Of a DNA stretch of 64,000 bases, positions 34,269-43,647 are shown piece after piece. Positions within the stretch are counted from its first letter, which is position 1; every line of letters begins with the position of its first letter. A program made the position numbers and the translations under genes. The notes beneath the pieces were generated by a model. The model searched no databases and was not told where the DNA came from. It worked only from the letters and a program-made list of their open reading frames with translations. The DNA is from JAGXLC01 sp041686375 (GTDB lineage Bacteria; Bacteroidota; Bacteroidia; Bacteroidales; UBA12077), in NCBI GenBank assembly GCA_041686375.1, contig JAWLEB010000008.1:1-64000 (forward strand). The letters run 5' to 3'.

Positions 34269-36701
34269 ATGAATAATATTATAAAGTATAGCGTTCTTAT
34301 TGGCTTGATGTCAATAATAGCATCACCGGTTTACAGTCAGGAATCAATCCTCATCAACCATCATTCCATAGTCCTTGATAAGATACCAATGGAGTGGGTA
34401 GATAGTGCAAAAGCGAATCTGCACATAGGCTATGGACATACTTCACATGGCAGCCAGTTAGCTACAGGTATGAATGCACTGAAATCATATTTCTCAGACG
34501 GGAGGTTTGACTGGAGTAATTCAGATGTACCAGGCAATCTCCATATGTTTGAAGGTGATTTGTGGAGTCAGGATGGCTGGCTTGGGTTAGATTGTGGCGC
34601 TGACGGATGGGATGATGAAACCAGGGAATACCTGGATGCTCATCCAGACTGTAACGTGATTATATGGTCTTGGTGTGGATATATTAATACCGTTGTCGAT
34701 CGCAATGTCCTTACTCATTATTTGCAGCCAATGAACCAACTGGAAAGTGAATATCCGGATGTGAAGTTTGTTTATATGACTGGTCCGTTAGATGGCTCAG
34801 GACCAGAAGGAGATGTTAAAAAAGCCAACGACTCAATACGACAATATTGCTATGACAATAACAAAATACTCTATGATTTTGCCGATATAGAAAGTTATGA
34901 CCCGGATGGGTTAGTTAACTATATGGAATACGGAGCTAATGACGAATGTGATTATGACCCTGACGGCGAAGAGCCTTATGACAGAACAGAAAACTGGGCA
35001 GCCAACTGGGTTAATGATAATCCGGATGATATACTTACTTCACTTACCAATTCAGCAAATTCAGGGGACTGTGACTTTGGGCATACTCATTGTCTGAATT
35101 GTGTTATGAAAGGCATAGCAGCATGGCATCTTTGGACGAAAATAGCAGGATGGGAGGATACTGCTGATACTACCCACATCAGCACATTCATTGTGGAAAC
35201 AGGATTATGGGAAGAACCAGCGAACTGGGATAATGGGGTTCCTGACTCATCTACAGCAGTGATAATTCCTGCCAGACACCATGCAAATGTTACAACAAAC
35301 GTAAGATGCAATACAATCACTATTGAACCGGACGGAGTACTTACAATAAGCGATGGAAATACTATATCAGCAGTTTCTGTAAAAATTGAATCTGACAAAA
35401 GTTCTTCGAATACGGGAAGGGTTTACAACTATGGAATTTTAGAAGCTAATGAAACAACAGTTGAAAAATTTACTGAAGGTAACAAATGGATGAATATCTC
35501 CTCACCATTAACCAATGGATTATATGATGCATTTAATACTTCTGCAAATGAACTATATCATTGGAATATTGAGACGGGAGATTATGAAACAATCGAAACA
35601 AATTCAGAACAGTTGATTCCTATGTTGGGTTATTTATTCAAACACAATGGTAACGATACAACCATAGCTTTTAATGGTGACCTGAATCACGGGGAACAAT
35701 CCATTAATTTAGAAATTAACGAAGAAGATACTTTGTACAAAGGATGGAATTTATCAGGTAATCCTTATACTGTTCCGCTTGACTGGACTATGGAAGGATG
35801 GGATAAAACGAATATTGCAAACAGCATATACCTTCAGAACACCACTGGAGGGCAACCTTGTTCCTATGTTAACGGATACAGAAACCCGGCAGAATGCCCG
35901 GATGGCGTTATTGCTCCAATGAGTACCTTTTGGATATTTACACACCAGGAAGGGAGTTTTTCTGTGAACAATGATGCTATGACCTATTCGGCAACTTCAA
36001 AGCGAAAAGGATACAAACAAAGCGAAAAATTCATCAGGTTAAGAATGCTAGGACCTGAGTTATCTTATGAAACACTCTTTATACTTGGTAACGCCACTGG
36101 ATTAAGCCACAATTTTGATTTCGAATTTGATGCACTTCATTTGCCGGTACCAGCCAAAAATCTTCAGTGGTCACCAGGGCTATATAGCCTGGACAGCAAC
36201 CAAACTAAAATATCAATATACAATGCACCAGACACAGGGAGCTTTCATCTCAGAATGGGGTATATTGTCACGGAAGCCGAGGATTATAGTATTGAAATCC
36301 TAGAAGCAAACAATATGCCTGACACAATATATTTAGCTGATATTGAACAAAACAATGAAGTTATTCTGACAAAAACTCCCTATTATTTTTACAGTGAAAC
36401 GGGAATGCACAATCAACGTTTTGTCTTATCAGACACTTCTCTGTTTGGAAATTCCACATCACTGCAATCGGAAAAAAAACCTGAGGAATTTATTGTTTAC
36501 ACTCATGAAGGAAATATTTTTATTAAAAATAAAGAACCCCTGTATGCCACCGTTAAAATTATTAATATTCTTGGAATAACTGAATATGAAAATAAGCATT
36601 ATCTTAATGGCAGAGAAAGCATTCCTTTCAGGAAGAAAGGTTATTTTATACTAATGATCAAATCTAAAGGGAAAACCTTAAACTATAAAATACTCCTTTA
36701 A
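34269..36701 (+). CDS. T9SS cargo protein with an N-terminal SGNH-like domain
   Basis: An 810-residue secreted protein: signal peptide (1-24, ending PVYSQ), then a domain (about 30-300) starting with HHSIVLDKIPMEWVDSAK and containing HIGYGHTSHGSQLATGMNAL and FVYMTGPLDGSG. The DFGHTHCLNC motif lies near the domain's end. This N-domain recurs in Bacteroidota secreted proteins and resembles SGNH hydrolases, but its catalytic residues were not confidently assigned. A region of beta repeats (about 310-400, WDNGVPDSSTAVIIP) and further beta domains follow. A C-terminal type A sorting domain (about 735-810) includes VKIINILGITEYENK and ends LNYKILL. It is probably attached to the cell surface and acts on the EPS, an inference from location. 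Confidence 0.75.
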   Translation: MNNIIKYSVLIGLMSIIASPVYSQESILINHHSIVLDKIPMEWVDSAKANLHIGYGHTSHGSQLATGMNALKSYFSDGRFDWSNSDVPGNLHMFEGDLWSQDGWLGLDCGADGWDDETREYLDAHPDCNVIIWSWCGYINTVVDRNVLTHYLQPMNQLESEYPDVKFVYMTGPLDGSGPEGDVKKANDSIRQYCYDNNKILYDFADIESYDPDGLVNYMEYGANDECDYDPDGEEPYDRTENWAANWVNDNPDDILTSLTNSANSGDCDFGHTHCLNCVMKGIAAWHLWTKIAGWEDTADTTHISTFIVETGLWEEPANWDNGVPDSSTAVIIPARHHANVTTNVRCNTITIEPDGVLTISDGNTISAVSVKIESDKSSSNTGRVYNYGILEANETTVEKFTEGNKWMNISSPLTNGLYDAFNTSANELYHWNIETGDYETIETNSEQLIPMLGYLFKHNGNDTTIAFNGDLNHGEQSINLEINEEDTLYKGWNLSGNPYTVPLDWTMEGWDKTNIANSIYLQNTTGGQPCSYVNGYRNPAECPDGVIAPMSTFWIFTHQEGSFSVNNDAMTYSATSKRKGYKQSEKFIRLRMLGPELSYETLFILGNATGLSHNFDFEFDALHLPVPAKNLQWSPGLYSLDSNQTKISIYNAPDTGSFHLRMGYIVTEAEDYSIEILEANNMPDTIYLADIEQNNEVILTKTPYYFYSETGMHNQRFVLSDTSLFGNSTSLQSEKKPEEFIVYTHEGNIFIKNKEPLYATVKIINILGITEYENKHYLNGRESIPFRKKGYFILMIKSKGKTLNYKILL

Positions 36702-36723
36702 TCTTAATAGTTACATAAACAAA

Positions 36724-37419
36724 ATGAAAGCTGCCAGAATACTAAAAAGAATGAAAAGCAATACAAGAAATTTCCTCTCTGGTCATCCTGACAAATTTTT
36801 GGGGAAACTAAAGGGAGTAATTCATGTTGGCGCAAATATTGGACAGGAAAAAGACCTATATGAGCGATACAATCTTAATGTAATATGGATAGAACCTATT
36901 CCGAAAGTTTATAAAGCTTTAAGGAGTAAAATAAAAGAGTATCCTAAACAAAAAGCGTACAGGTATTTAATCACAGATAAAGATGCATCATCTTATCATT
37001 TTCATGTGGCCAACAATTTCGGTGCCTCATCTTCAATACTGAGATTAGCAGACCACAAACAAATATGGCCTGAAGTAGGATATGAAGAAACAATTCTCAT
37101 GGACAGCATCACACTGACCTCTTTATGTAAAGCAAAAAACATCAATATGAAAAAATATGATGGATTGATAATAGACACCCAGGGTTCCGAACTGATGGTA
37201 TTAAAAGGAGCTATTCCCCTACTTCCCTATTTTAAGTTTATTAAAACCGAAGTCCCGGATTTCAACTCATACAAAAAATGCTGCAAAGCTGACGATATAA
37301 GTGCTTTTCTTACCAGGTACAACTTTAAAGAAGTATCAAAGCATAAGTTTGCACACAAGAAAAATGTCGGAAGCTATTATAAAATAACATTTAAACAATG
37401 CAACCTGGATTATTCATAA
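36724..37419 (+). CDS. FkbM-family methyltransferase
   Basis: SAM-dependent O-methyltransferase family often found in EPS and O-antigen loci, methylating sugar hydroxyls. The 231-residue protein has GVIHVGANIGQEKDLYER (SAM motif I), VIWIEPIPKVYKAL (motif II), DSITLTSLC, and YDGLIIDTQGSELMVLKGA, all typical of FkbM. It follows the T9SS cargo gene after 22 bases and is the last plus-strand gene of this block. Confidence 0.9.
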   Translation: MKAARILKRMKSNTRNFLSGHPDKFLGKLKGVIHVGANIGQEKDLYERYNLNVIWIEPIPKVYKALRSKIKEYPKQKAYRYLITDKDASSYHFHVANNFGASSSILRLADHKQIWPEVGYEETILMDSITLTSLCKAKNINMKKYDGLIIDTQGSELMVLKGAIPLLPYFKFIKTEVPDFNSYKKCCKADDISAFLTRYNFKEVSKHKFAHKKNVGSYYKITFKQCNLDYS

Positions 37420-37541
37420 ACGAACAGAGTGAAGTTTATGAATACGCTATGGTTTGCGGGAAGCATCCAGGTTACCCCGCTCTAGAAAAATCAACTTTTT
37501 GCAAAAAACATTGAAGCAAAAAGTTAGGTTTTTCAGTAGCG

Positions 37542-37567
37542 CCCGAATTATTCTTGAATAATTCGGG
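37542..37567. repeat. Perfect 12-bp inverted repeat between convergent genes
   Basis: CCCGAATTATTC (37542-37553) and GAATAATTCGGG (37556-37567) flank two bases. It lies between convergent genes but has no T-run on either side, so it is not a standard rho-independent terminator. It may form a cruciform or mark a former insertion. Confidence 0.6.
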
Positions 37568-37601
37568 GTAAAGCCAGGTAAATAAAAAACTTTACCCTAT
37601 T

Positions 37602-38360
37602 TTATATTTTTATTGCCTCATATCTTAAAGTTGATGCCTGCTGTAATTTTTCTTCGCAGTGACTTCCCGCAGGTGCCAGAATTACACAACCGCGACGAAA
37701 TCCCGTTTCTTGTGCTGAAGGTGCCGATGGGAAAAAAGCAGTCAAATTATTTTCTAAAAATATTTTACCAAACACTTTGTTAGTCAGAGATTTTCTTTTT
37801 GAATAATGATCATAAGTATAGCCCTCATCACCAGGGACTTTAAAGTCATCTATCATGATAACAAAATCTTTCCAGTTGCTTGATATCAGTTCAATCTCCT
37901 CTTTTAAAGGTAAATCTTTATACCAGTGAGAATCGAGATAAATAAAAACTTTTTTCTCTGCCACATTATTTGCTGCCAGTTTACTAAGCAACTTGCGTGA
38001 ATCTTCCAGTGAAAAATTAATCCCGGAAATATTGCTCAGTCTGCGCCTGGCAATATCATAAAACAACTGATATAACTCACAGGTGTAGACAGGCAAACCT
38101 GAAGTCTGTGACATAAAACCCGTAGTATCACCTGTATAAGTGCCTGTTTCTATAACAGCTTCAAATTTGCATAATTCAAGCAATTCCTGGAAAATTTGTT
38201 TTCTGAATTGTTGCCCGTTAAATCCTGCTGAATCTGATTCCACATATTCGGGACTCCTGAGCATCCATTTCATAGCATCTTCCAGAACAAAAACTCTGTC
38301 CCACAAATTCTTATACTGCTTGTAAGCATAAAATGGGAAAAATAACTTATTTATTTTCAT
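37602..38360 (-). CDS. Methyltransferase-like protein (class I SAM fold)
   Basis: 252 residues. FEAVIETGTYTGDTTGFM (about 88-105) resembles SAM-binding motif I, and VYTCELYQLFYDIARRRL (in part) the acidic motif II. KVFIYLDSHWYKDLPLKEEI and FVIMIDDFKVPGDEGY resemble the segments of a macrocin/cephalosporin-hydroxylase-like methyltransferase with DSHWY. The C-terminal part contains RRGCVILAP. Assigned by motif order only; the substrate is unknown, probably a sugar or lipid-linked intermediate. It is the last gene of the minus-strand operon, 87 bases after the DltD-like gene. Confidence 0.7.
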   Translation of the reverse strand: MKINKLFFPFYAYKQYKNLWDRVFVLEDAMKWMLRSPEYVESDSAGFNGQQFRKQIFQELLELCKFEAVIETGTYTGDTTGFMSQTSGLPVYTCELYQLFYDIARRRLSNISGINFSLEDSRKLLSKLAANNVAEKKVFIYLDSHWYKDLPLKEEIELISSNWKDFVIMIDDFKVPGDEGYTYDHYSKRKSLTNKVFGKIFLENNLTAFFPSAPSAQETGFRRGCVILAPAGSHCEEKLQQASTLRYEAIKI

Positions 38361-38447
38361 ATTTTTTGATTTTTATTATTTAACGCCATATGGAACTTAC
38401 CATGATAAATTAAACATCTTCTTTTGTGATATTAATGTTTATTTAAT

Positions 38448-39500
38448 TTATTCATTTTCTTCTTTTTCATTGTCTTCCAGCTCTGATGTAAAATCAGTAT
38501 AAAAAATTTCCCTGAAGTGTTCAGCGGTTTGAATGCTGAATTTCTCAGCACCTTCTTGGTTCAGATGATATGGATCTGCAAAATACCTGTTTTCATAGAA
38601 CGGAATTTTCCATCCTTTTTTTGGAAGTGAAACATGGGAAAATTTATTTTCAAGCTTCCTGATAATTTCCGGAACCGTGTCAAATTGCTTATATGTACCT
38701 TCTCTTACAGGATAAGGAATCAAAAGAACCTGAATATCAAGTTCACCTGTAAGCTTGAAGAATTTATCCACAAAAACGTCACCATCAGGATCATATATAA
38801 CCATCTCACAATCCGGGCAGTCCGTTTCTTTGCTATAATCCTCAGGCAATCTCCCCTCCGGAAACCTTGCCTGCTCCCTAATAAAGTAATAACCCCTTGC
38901 ATCAATCATCCGGTCAACAATCTCGCGGTTGTTTTCCTTTGTTTGGTTAATATCTTCAGGGTTAAATATACTTGTAGAAATAAACTCAAAAATGGCATTG
39001 CGATAGACATGAAAAGGGAGCAGATAATTAACCACCTGGTTTTTATCTTTTCGATTCAGAAAATATGAAACAAATTCGCGGGGAAAATTAATACCCTGGT
39101 TGGCATATGAATTAAAAAGTAATATTGGCTCACTGTCAACATGATAAGTCATAACAATATAATCCGGGGGAGCATTTTGCTCTAAATAATCAAGAAGATA
39201 ATGATAATATGGTCCGATAGGCAATGCAGGTAAAGCCATGTTTAAAGAATAAACTGAATGGTTGAGTGTTGAGTCAAAAACTGCGGGAACCACGGAAGAT
39301 AAAATTTCGCTGGCTCCAAAAAATAATATGGTAGGTTTTTCATCAGGGATTTTCCATCTATTATGCCTTACAGCCTCCCTTTTTTGCTCACAGATTATGG
39401 ATGCACCATCTTTATATACCCTGGCAGAATGAATAGCCAGCTGATTCAATGCTATTATAATAACAATACCAATACCTATATGTAAAAATAATTTTTTCAT
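38448..39500 (-). CDS. DltD-like membrane-anchored SGNH protein
   Basis: 350 residues: one N-terminal membrane helix (about 5-25), then a periplasmic SGNH-type domain. The nucleophile block is FGASEILSS (S64), close to the GSSEL motif of DltD. The last block is FADPYHLNQEGAEKF, with the Asp-x-x-His pair. In Gram-positive bacteria DltD works with the MBOAT DltB to move D-alanine onto teichoic acid, and AlgJ/AlgX proteins play a like role for alginate. Only three bases separate this gene from the MBOAT gene. The C-terminus is a short acidic tail (ELEDNEKEENE). The role as acyl acceptor or transferase is inferred. Confidence 0.75.
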   Translation of the reverse strand: MKKLFLHIGIGIVIIIALNQLAIHSARVYKDGASIICEQKREAVRHNRWKIPDEKPTILFFGASEILSSVVPAVFDSTLNHSVYSLNMALPALPIGPYYHYLLDYLEQNAPPDYIVMTYHVDSEPILLFNSYANQGINFPREFVSYFLNRKDKNQVVNYLLPFHVYRNAIFEFISTSIFNPEDINQTKENNREIVDRMIDARGYYFIREQARFPEGRLPEDYSKETDCPDCEMVIYDPDGDVFVDKFFKLTGELDIQVLLIPYPVREGTYKQFDTVPEIIRKLENKFSHVSLPKKGWKIPFYENRYFADPYHLNQEGAEKFSIQTAEHFREIFYTDFTSELEDNEKEENE

Positions 39501-39503
39501 GAT

Positions 39504-40943
39504 CTAAAACTGAAAATAAACAAAATCAGATGCAGCAAATTTCCCAAACATAAGCACCACGAAGACCAGGCCATAATATATTGACCATTTCAGAACCGGC
39601 CTTGACTTCAATGCCTCCCTGAAGTGTATTCCTCTTTCATGTGTATAATCAACAAAAAGAACTACTAATATTCCGATAAAAGAAATGACATAATCAAAAT
39701 GTGTAACTCCAATGTTATAGCCGGTAATTTTTAACTCTATTCCACTAAACAAATGAGTGAGGAAATACGAGGCATCAGTAACGTTTTTTGCATTGAAAAA
39801 TACCAGTGTGAGTGCAAAAAAAAGAAAAACAATGATCCGGCTAAAAAAACGCACCCAATATTGATTAATTTTTGAAGCGATCCGTAGTCTTTGACGCTTT
39901 GTAAAAAACTCGTAATTAATGGCTACACCTTGTAAGGCTCCCAATATAATAAAATTCCAGCCTGAACCATGCCAGATACCAATGATAAGAAAAGTTACAA
40001 AAACGCCGTACACCGCCGCCCACTTTTTCCACCGAATACGTTTCAGTAAAATTCTTTTGAAAATGTAATCATTACACCAACTTGAAAGAGTTATATGCCA
40101 TTTACGCCAGAACATACTAACATTCTGAGCAAATAAAGGTCTGTCAAAGTTATCGGTAAGCTTTATCCCAAAAAGCTTGCCAATTCCAAGGGCAATATCC
40201 GTGTATCCCGAGAAGTCACAATAGATATGAAAGACCTGTAAAACAAATGTCATAATTAGCGGAAAGCCAGTATAATCCTGTACATCTCCATAAACATTAT
40301 TGACCAGCAACACTAACCTGTCAGCAATAACAAGTTTCTTAAACAAACCCCAGAAAATAAGAACCAGGCCATCATATATCATTGGCATGTCAACAGAATA
40401 GCGTTTACGGAGGGCAGGCAACATTGTCTTAGAACGTTCAATTGGCCCGGCAAGGAGCTTTGGAAAGAACAGAATATAACTTGCGAAAAGGCCAAAATGT
40501 TTCTCCGCTTTACTGGAACCTCTGTAAACCTCAATAAGATAGCCTATACCTTCAAAAGTATAATAAGAAATACCCACTGGAATGATGATATTTAAGTAAG
40601 GAATCACACTTTCTTCACTTACAATTCCAAATAATGAATTTAAATTATTAATCAAAAAATTAATGTATTTAAAAAACACAAGTTGCCCTATATTGAGCAC
40701 AATACCTGCCAGGTAAAAGTAATAACGACTTTTCTTTTGTGTTAAAGAATCAATTTTTAAACCCAGTGAATAGTTGATTATAATTACCAGATAAGTATAC
40801 AGAAGAAAATTAACAGAAAGGTATCCCAGGAATGCCGAACTAGCTAAAAGAAGAACAAACCACTGGTGCTTTCTGTTTCCCTTGTAATAAAGGAAAAGCA
40901 AAACAATAAGAAACATTAAAAATTCCAGCGTGCTAAATATCAT
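39504..40943 (-). CDS. MBOAT O-acyltransferase (AlgI/DltB type)
   Basis: Multi-pass acyltransferase of the inner membrane that passes acyl groups across the membrane for transfer to polysaccharides. The 479-residue protein shows 10 or more helices, PVGISYYTFEGIGYLIEVYRG (in part), FFPKLLAGPIERSKTMLP (in part), HIYCDFSGYTDIALGIGKLFG (in part) and MFWRKWHITLSSWCNDYIF (in part). The catalytic H325 is in IGIWHGSGWNF. The sequence is closest to AlgI/DltB-type members. It follows the AMP-ligase gene after 26 bases and overlaps functionally with the DltD-like gene, 3 bases downstream. Confidence 0.93.
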   Translation of the reverse strand: MIFSTLEFLMFLIVLLFLYYKGNRKHQWFVLLLASSAFLGYLSVNFLLYTYLVIIINYSLGLKIDSLTQKKSRYYFYLAGIVLNIGQLVFFKYINFLINNLNSLFGIVSEESVIPYLNIIIPVGISYYTFEGIGYLIEVYRGSSKAEKHFGLFASYILFFPKLLAGPIERSKTMLPALRKRYSVDMPMIYDGLVLIFWGLFKKLVIADRLVLLVNNVYGDVQDYTGFPLIMTFVLQVFHIYCDFSGYTDIALGIGKLFGIKLTDNFDRPLFAQNVSMFWRKWHITLSSWCNDYIFKRILLKRIRWKKWAAVYGVFVTFLIIGIWHGSGWNFIILGALQGVAINYEFFTKRQRLRIASKINQYWVRFFSRIIVFLFFALTLVFFNAKNVTDASYFLTHLFSGIELKITGYNIGVTHFDYVISFIGILVVLFVDYTHERGIHFREALKSRPVLKWSIYYGLVFVVLMFGKFAASDFVYFQF

Positions 40944-40969
40944 TGTATTCTTTATATTAAATAGATGAT

Positions 40970-42568
40970 CTATAATTTTTTAACAGATAATTTCTTCAAA
41001 ATTTTCTTATCAATTTTCCCATGAGGTGTCTTTGGTAATTCACTGATAAACTCGATATATTTAGGGACAGAATAAGGTTCCATATTAGCAGCACAATAAG
41101 ACAATATTATTCTTTTATCTACATCCTTCCCCGGAAATAAAACCACAAATGCCTTTATTGCCTGCCCCAACAGTTCATCATCAACTCCGATAACCGCGCA
41201 TTCATTAACCTCCTCCATCTGTGTAATAATTCTTTCAATTTCCCTGGCACTTATTCTTTCTCCGCGGGACTTAATCATATCGTCTTTTCTCCCTAAAAAA
41301 TAAAGAAACCCATCTGCATCCCTTTTAAAATAATCGCCGGTGAACAATAACTTTTCATTAAATCCTAATCCATACCTGAATGTACGGGCAGTTTGCTCCG
41401 GATCATTCCAGTAACCCTGCATAACATTAGAACCACGGACTACCAGTTCTCCTGTCTCCCCAGCTATGACAGGTTTCTCATTTTCATCTACAACAAATAC
41501 TTCACAATTCGGCATAGGAATACCAACAGAATCAGGCTTAATATCAATTTTATCCGGCGGTAAATATGAAATACGTTTACATTCAGTCAAACCAAACATA
41601 GAATATATCTGAACATGAGGCATAATATGCCTTAAACGTTTAATATGTTCCACCGGCAGCACAGCCCCTGTATTGCTTATGTATCGTAAAGTCCTTAAAT
41701 CAAAATTTCTCAGGTCGAGTGTTTTGAATATCATAGCCACAATAGTAGGAACAATAGGAAAACCTGTTACCTTCTCTTTGGCGATAAGCGTTAAAATACG
41801 TGAAAGAAAGATAAATGATTTTTCAAGTATAATGGTTCCTCCATACATAAAAGTCATAATCACCTGGTACAACCCATAATCAAAAGAAAGTGGCAGCGTA
41901 TTCAAAACGATATCTTCCGGCTTATTGTCAAGATATTGAATAATACTTCTTGCTGCTGAAATAATATTATGATGTGATTCCATGACACCTTTAGGCTCTC
42001 CTGTAGACCCTGAGGTGTAAATTAAGCCTGCAAGGTCAATATCAAGCACTCTGTTGCCAGAAATTCTGCCTGGTTCAAGATATTCTCTTGTTAGTATTTC
42101 CTCAGTAAATATATCATCCCAATGTATGCTTTCAACATTCTGTTTTAGTGTCAGATTGTGTTCCTCCTCACCAGTCCATATAATCACAGGGTTTAACCCG
42201 GTATTTTTTATTGCTGTTTCAACAATGTCTCTTCTTGAATGATTAGAAACGATTATGGCTGATTTACAGTCATTCAGTATATAGGTGAATTTCTGTAGCT
42301 GAACAGCATTATTGATAATAGTAAAAACCCCACCTGCCCTGATTGCTGCATATAGCGATATAATAACCTCCGGGGAATTATCTGAATAAACAAGCACCCT
42401 GTCCAGCCTTTGTATACCGGTTTTATAAAAATAGTCAGATAAAATATTAACCCGTTTGAAAAGTTCTGAATACGTAAATCTTTCTTCTCCAAATATCAAA
42501 GCTTCTTTATCCGGATATTTCTTGACTGACTCATCAAAATAGTCATATAGTAATGTAGCTTCTTGCAT
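40970..42568 (-). CDS. AMP-forming acyl/aminoacyl ligase
   Basis: ANL-superfamily enzyme that activates a carboxylate as adenylate and loads it on a carrier (CoA or carrier protein). The 532-residue chain has LIYTSGSTGEPKGVMESHHNI (in part), the SMFGLTECKRISYL segment, GELVVRGSNVMQGYWNDPEQT (in part) and FTGDYFKRDADGFLYFLGRKDDMIKSRGERIS (in part). The C-terminal lysine is in PKTPHGKIDKKIL. The carrier-protein gene in the same operon suggests a DltA-like or XrtA-locus-type carrier ligase. The acid substrate is unknown. Confidence 0.9.
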   Translation of the reverse strand: MQEATLLYDYFDESVKKYPDKEALIFGEERFTYSELFKRVNILSDYFYKTGIQRLDRVLVYSDNSPEVIISLYAAIRAGGVFTIINNAVQLQKFTYILNDCKSAIIVSNHSRRDIVETAIKNTGLNPVIIWTGEEEHNLTLKQNVESIHWDDIFTEEILTREYLEPGRISGNRVLDIDLAGLIYTSGSTGEPKGVMESHHNIISAARSIIQYLDNKPEDIVLNTLPLSFDYGLYQVIMTFMYGGTIILEKSFIFLSRILTLIAKEKVTGFPIVPTIVAMIFKTLDLRNFDLRTLRYISNTGAVLPVEHIKRLRHIMPHVQIYSMFGLTECKRISYLPPDKIDIKPDSVGIPMPNCEVFVVDENEKPVIAGETGELVVRGSNVMQGYWNDPEQTARTFRYGLGFNEKLLFTGDYFKRDADGFLYFLGRKDDMIKSRGERISAREIERIITQMEEVNECAVIGVDDELLGQAIKAFVVLFPGKDVDKRIILSYCAANMEPYSVPKYIEFISELPKTPHGKIDKKILKKLSVKKL

Positions 42569-42611
42569 GATTCATATTCTTAGTTATTATTTCTATGGTC
42601 CACCTTCAATT

Positions 42612-43601
42612 TTACACAGATGAATAAATTACAGGTGGCATTCTCAAATACTCCGTGGTTTTCTTTTTGCGATCAAATGAATTAAATATATTTTTCACCG
42701 CTTCAGTTGATTTATGAACAACTTCCGACACATCTTCCGGCTCATAATTGTTTTCATAAGCATACCAAAGCAAATCCATTTCTTTGAATGGAAGCTGAAA
42801 AAAGAACTCCTCCTGTGTTTGTTCTGCCGAATAAGTATCAGTGGTAGGTGTCCGGTTAATAATTTCTTCCGGAACACCCAAATAATCAGCCAATTGATAT
42901 ACCTGGGTTTTATACAAATGACCAATTGCCATTACATCAACTCCGCCATCTCCGTGTTTAACAAAAAATCCCTGGTTAATCTCCTGCTTGTTAGATGTTC
43001 CGATTACAGCATAATACTTTTGCTCTGCATGGTAATAAAGCATACACATCCTGGTACGCTGCTTAAAGTTTGAAGCAGCCATGATTTGTAAAAATTCAGG
43101 AGCCTGCAGCTTTTCTCTAATCTGCTCTCCCTTTTCATTAACTAAAGTGATGTAGAACAGAGGAGGCAATCCACTTTCTATTGAAGACTCTTTCAAACCA
43201 ATTTTAAAAGTATGTGTTTGAGGATTGTAATCAGGAAAAACACGTTTAACGGCTTCATCTCTTCTTTTATAACATCCGAAACCGTCCAGTACCGGAGTGA
43301 TATTTTCTACTTTATACTTAACCTGAAATTTTTCTGCCAGCAATTTACCAAACTCCAGGCTGTCAGGACTTGAATCCTTTTCAGGCATCATAACAGCTAA
43401 GACATTTTCTTTTCCCAGGGCTTTCACGGCAAGAGCAAGTGTGACAGAAGAGTCAATTCCTCCGCTTACTCCAATTACGCCACCCCTGCGTCGTAATTTT
43501 CTGAGCACATCCTCATGTATTTTTTCACTGATATTTTCAACATATGCCTGGATATCATCCAGTTTAAGAATATCCGCTGTAAAAGGTACTATTGTTTCCA
43601 T
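42612..43601 (-). CDS. NadE-like ATP-dependent amide ligase
   Basis: Belongs by motif to the N-type ATP pyrophosphatase family of NAD synthetase: GVIGVSGGIDSSVTLALA (P-loop SGGIDS 46-51), GTSNKQEINQGFFVKHGDGGVD (in part), YKTQVYQLADYLGVPEEI (in part). The 329-residue protein lacks the nitrilase (glutaminase) domain of long NadE and carries an insertion at about residues 107-175. Its place between AsnB-like and AMP-ligase genes suggests that it amidates or couples an EPS- or carrier-bound acid rather than NAD. A genuine NH3-dependent NAD synthetase remains possible. Confidence 0.75.
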   Translation of the reverse strand: METIVPFTADILKLDDIQAYVENISEKIHEDVLRKLRRRGGVIGVSGGIDSSVTLALAVKALGKENVLAVMMPEKDSSPDSLEFGKLLAEKFQVKYKVENITPVLDGFGCYKRRDEAVKRVFPDYNPQTHTFKIGLKESSIESGLPPLFYITLVNEKGEQIREKLQAPEFLQIMAASNFKQRTRMCMLYYHAEQKYYAVIGTSNKQEINQGFFVKHGDGGVDVMAIGHLYKTQVYQLADYLGVPEEIINRTPTTDTYSAEQTQEEFFFQLPFKEMDLLWYAYENNYEPEDVSEVVHKSTEAVKNIFNSFDRKKKTTEYLRMPPVIYSSV

Positions 43602-43647
43602 AGGTATAGGTATTTTAATTTATTTATTCAGACTGATTAACAATTAA

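Noticed and set aside
34269..36701. Pectinesterase or capsule depolymerase annotation for the T9SS cargo
   Set aside because: No catalytic residues or lyase repeats could be identified, so only the SGNH-like and T9SS features are reported.
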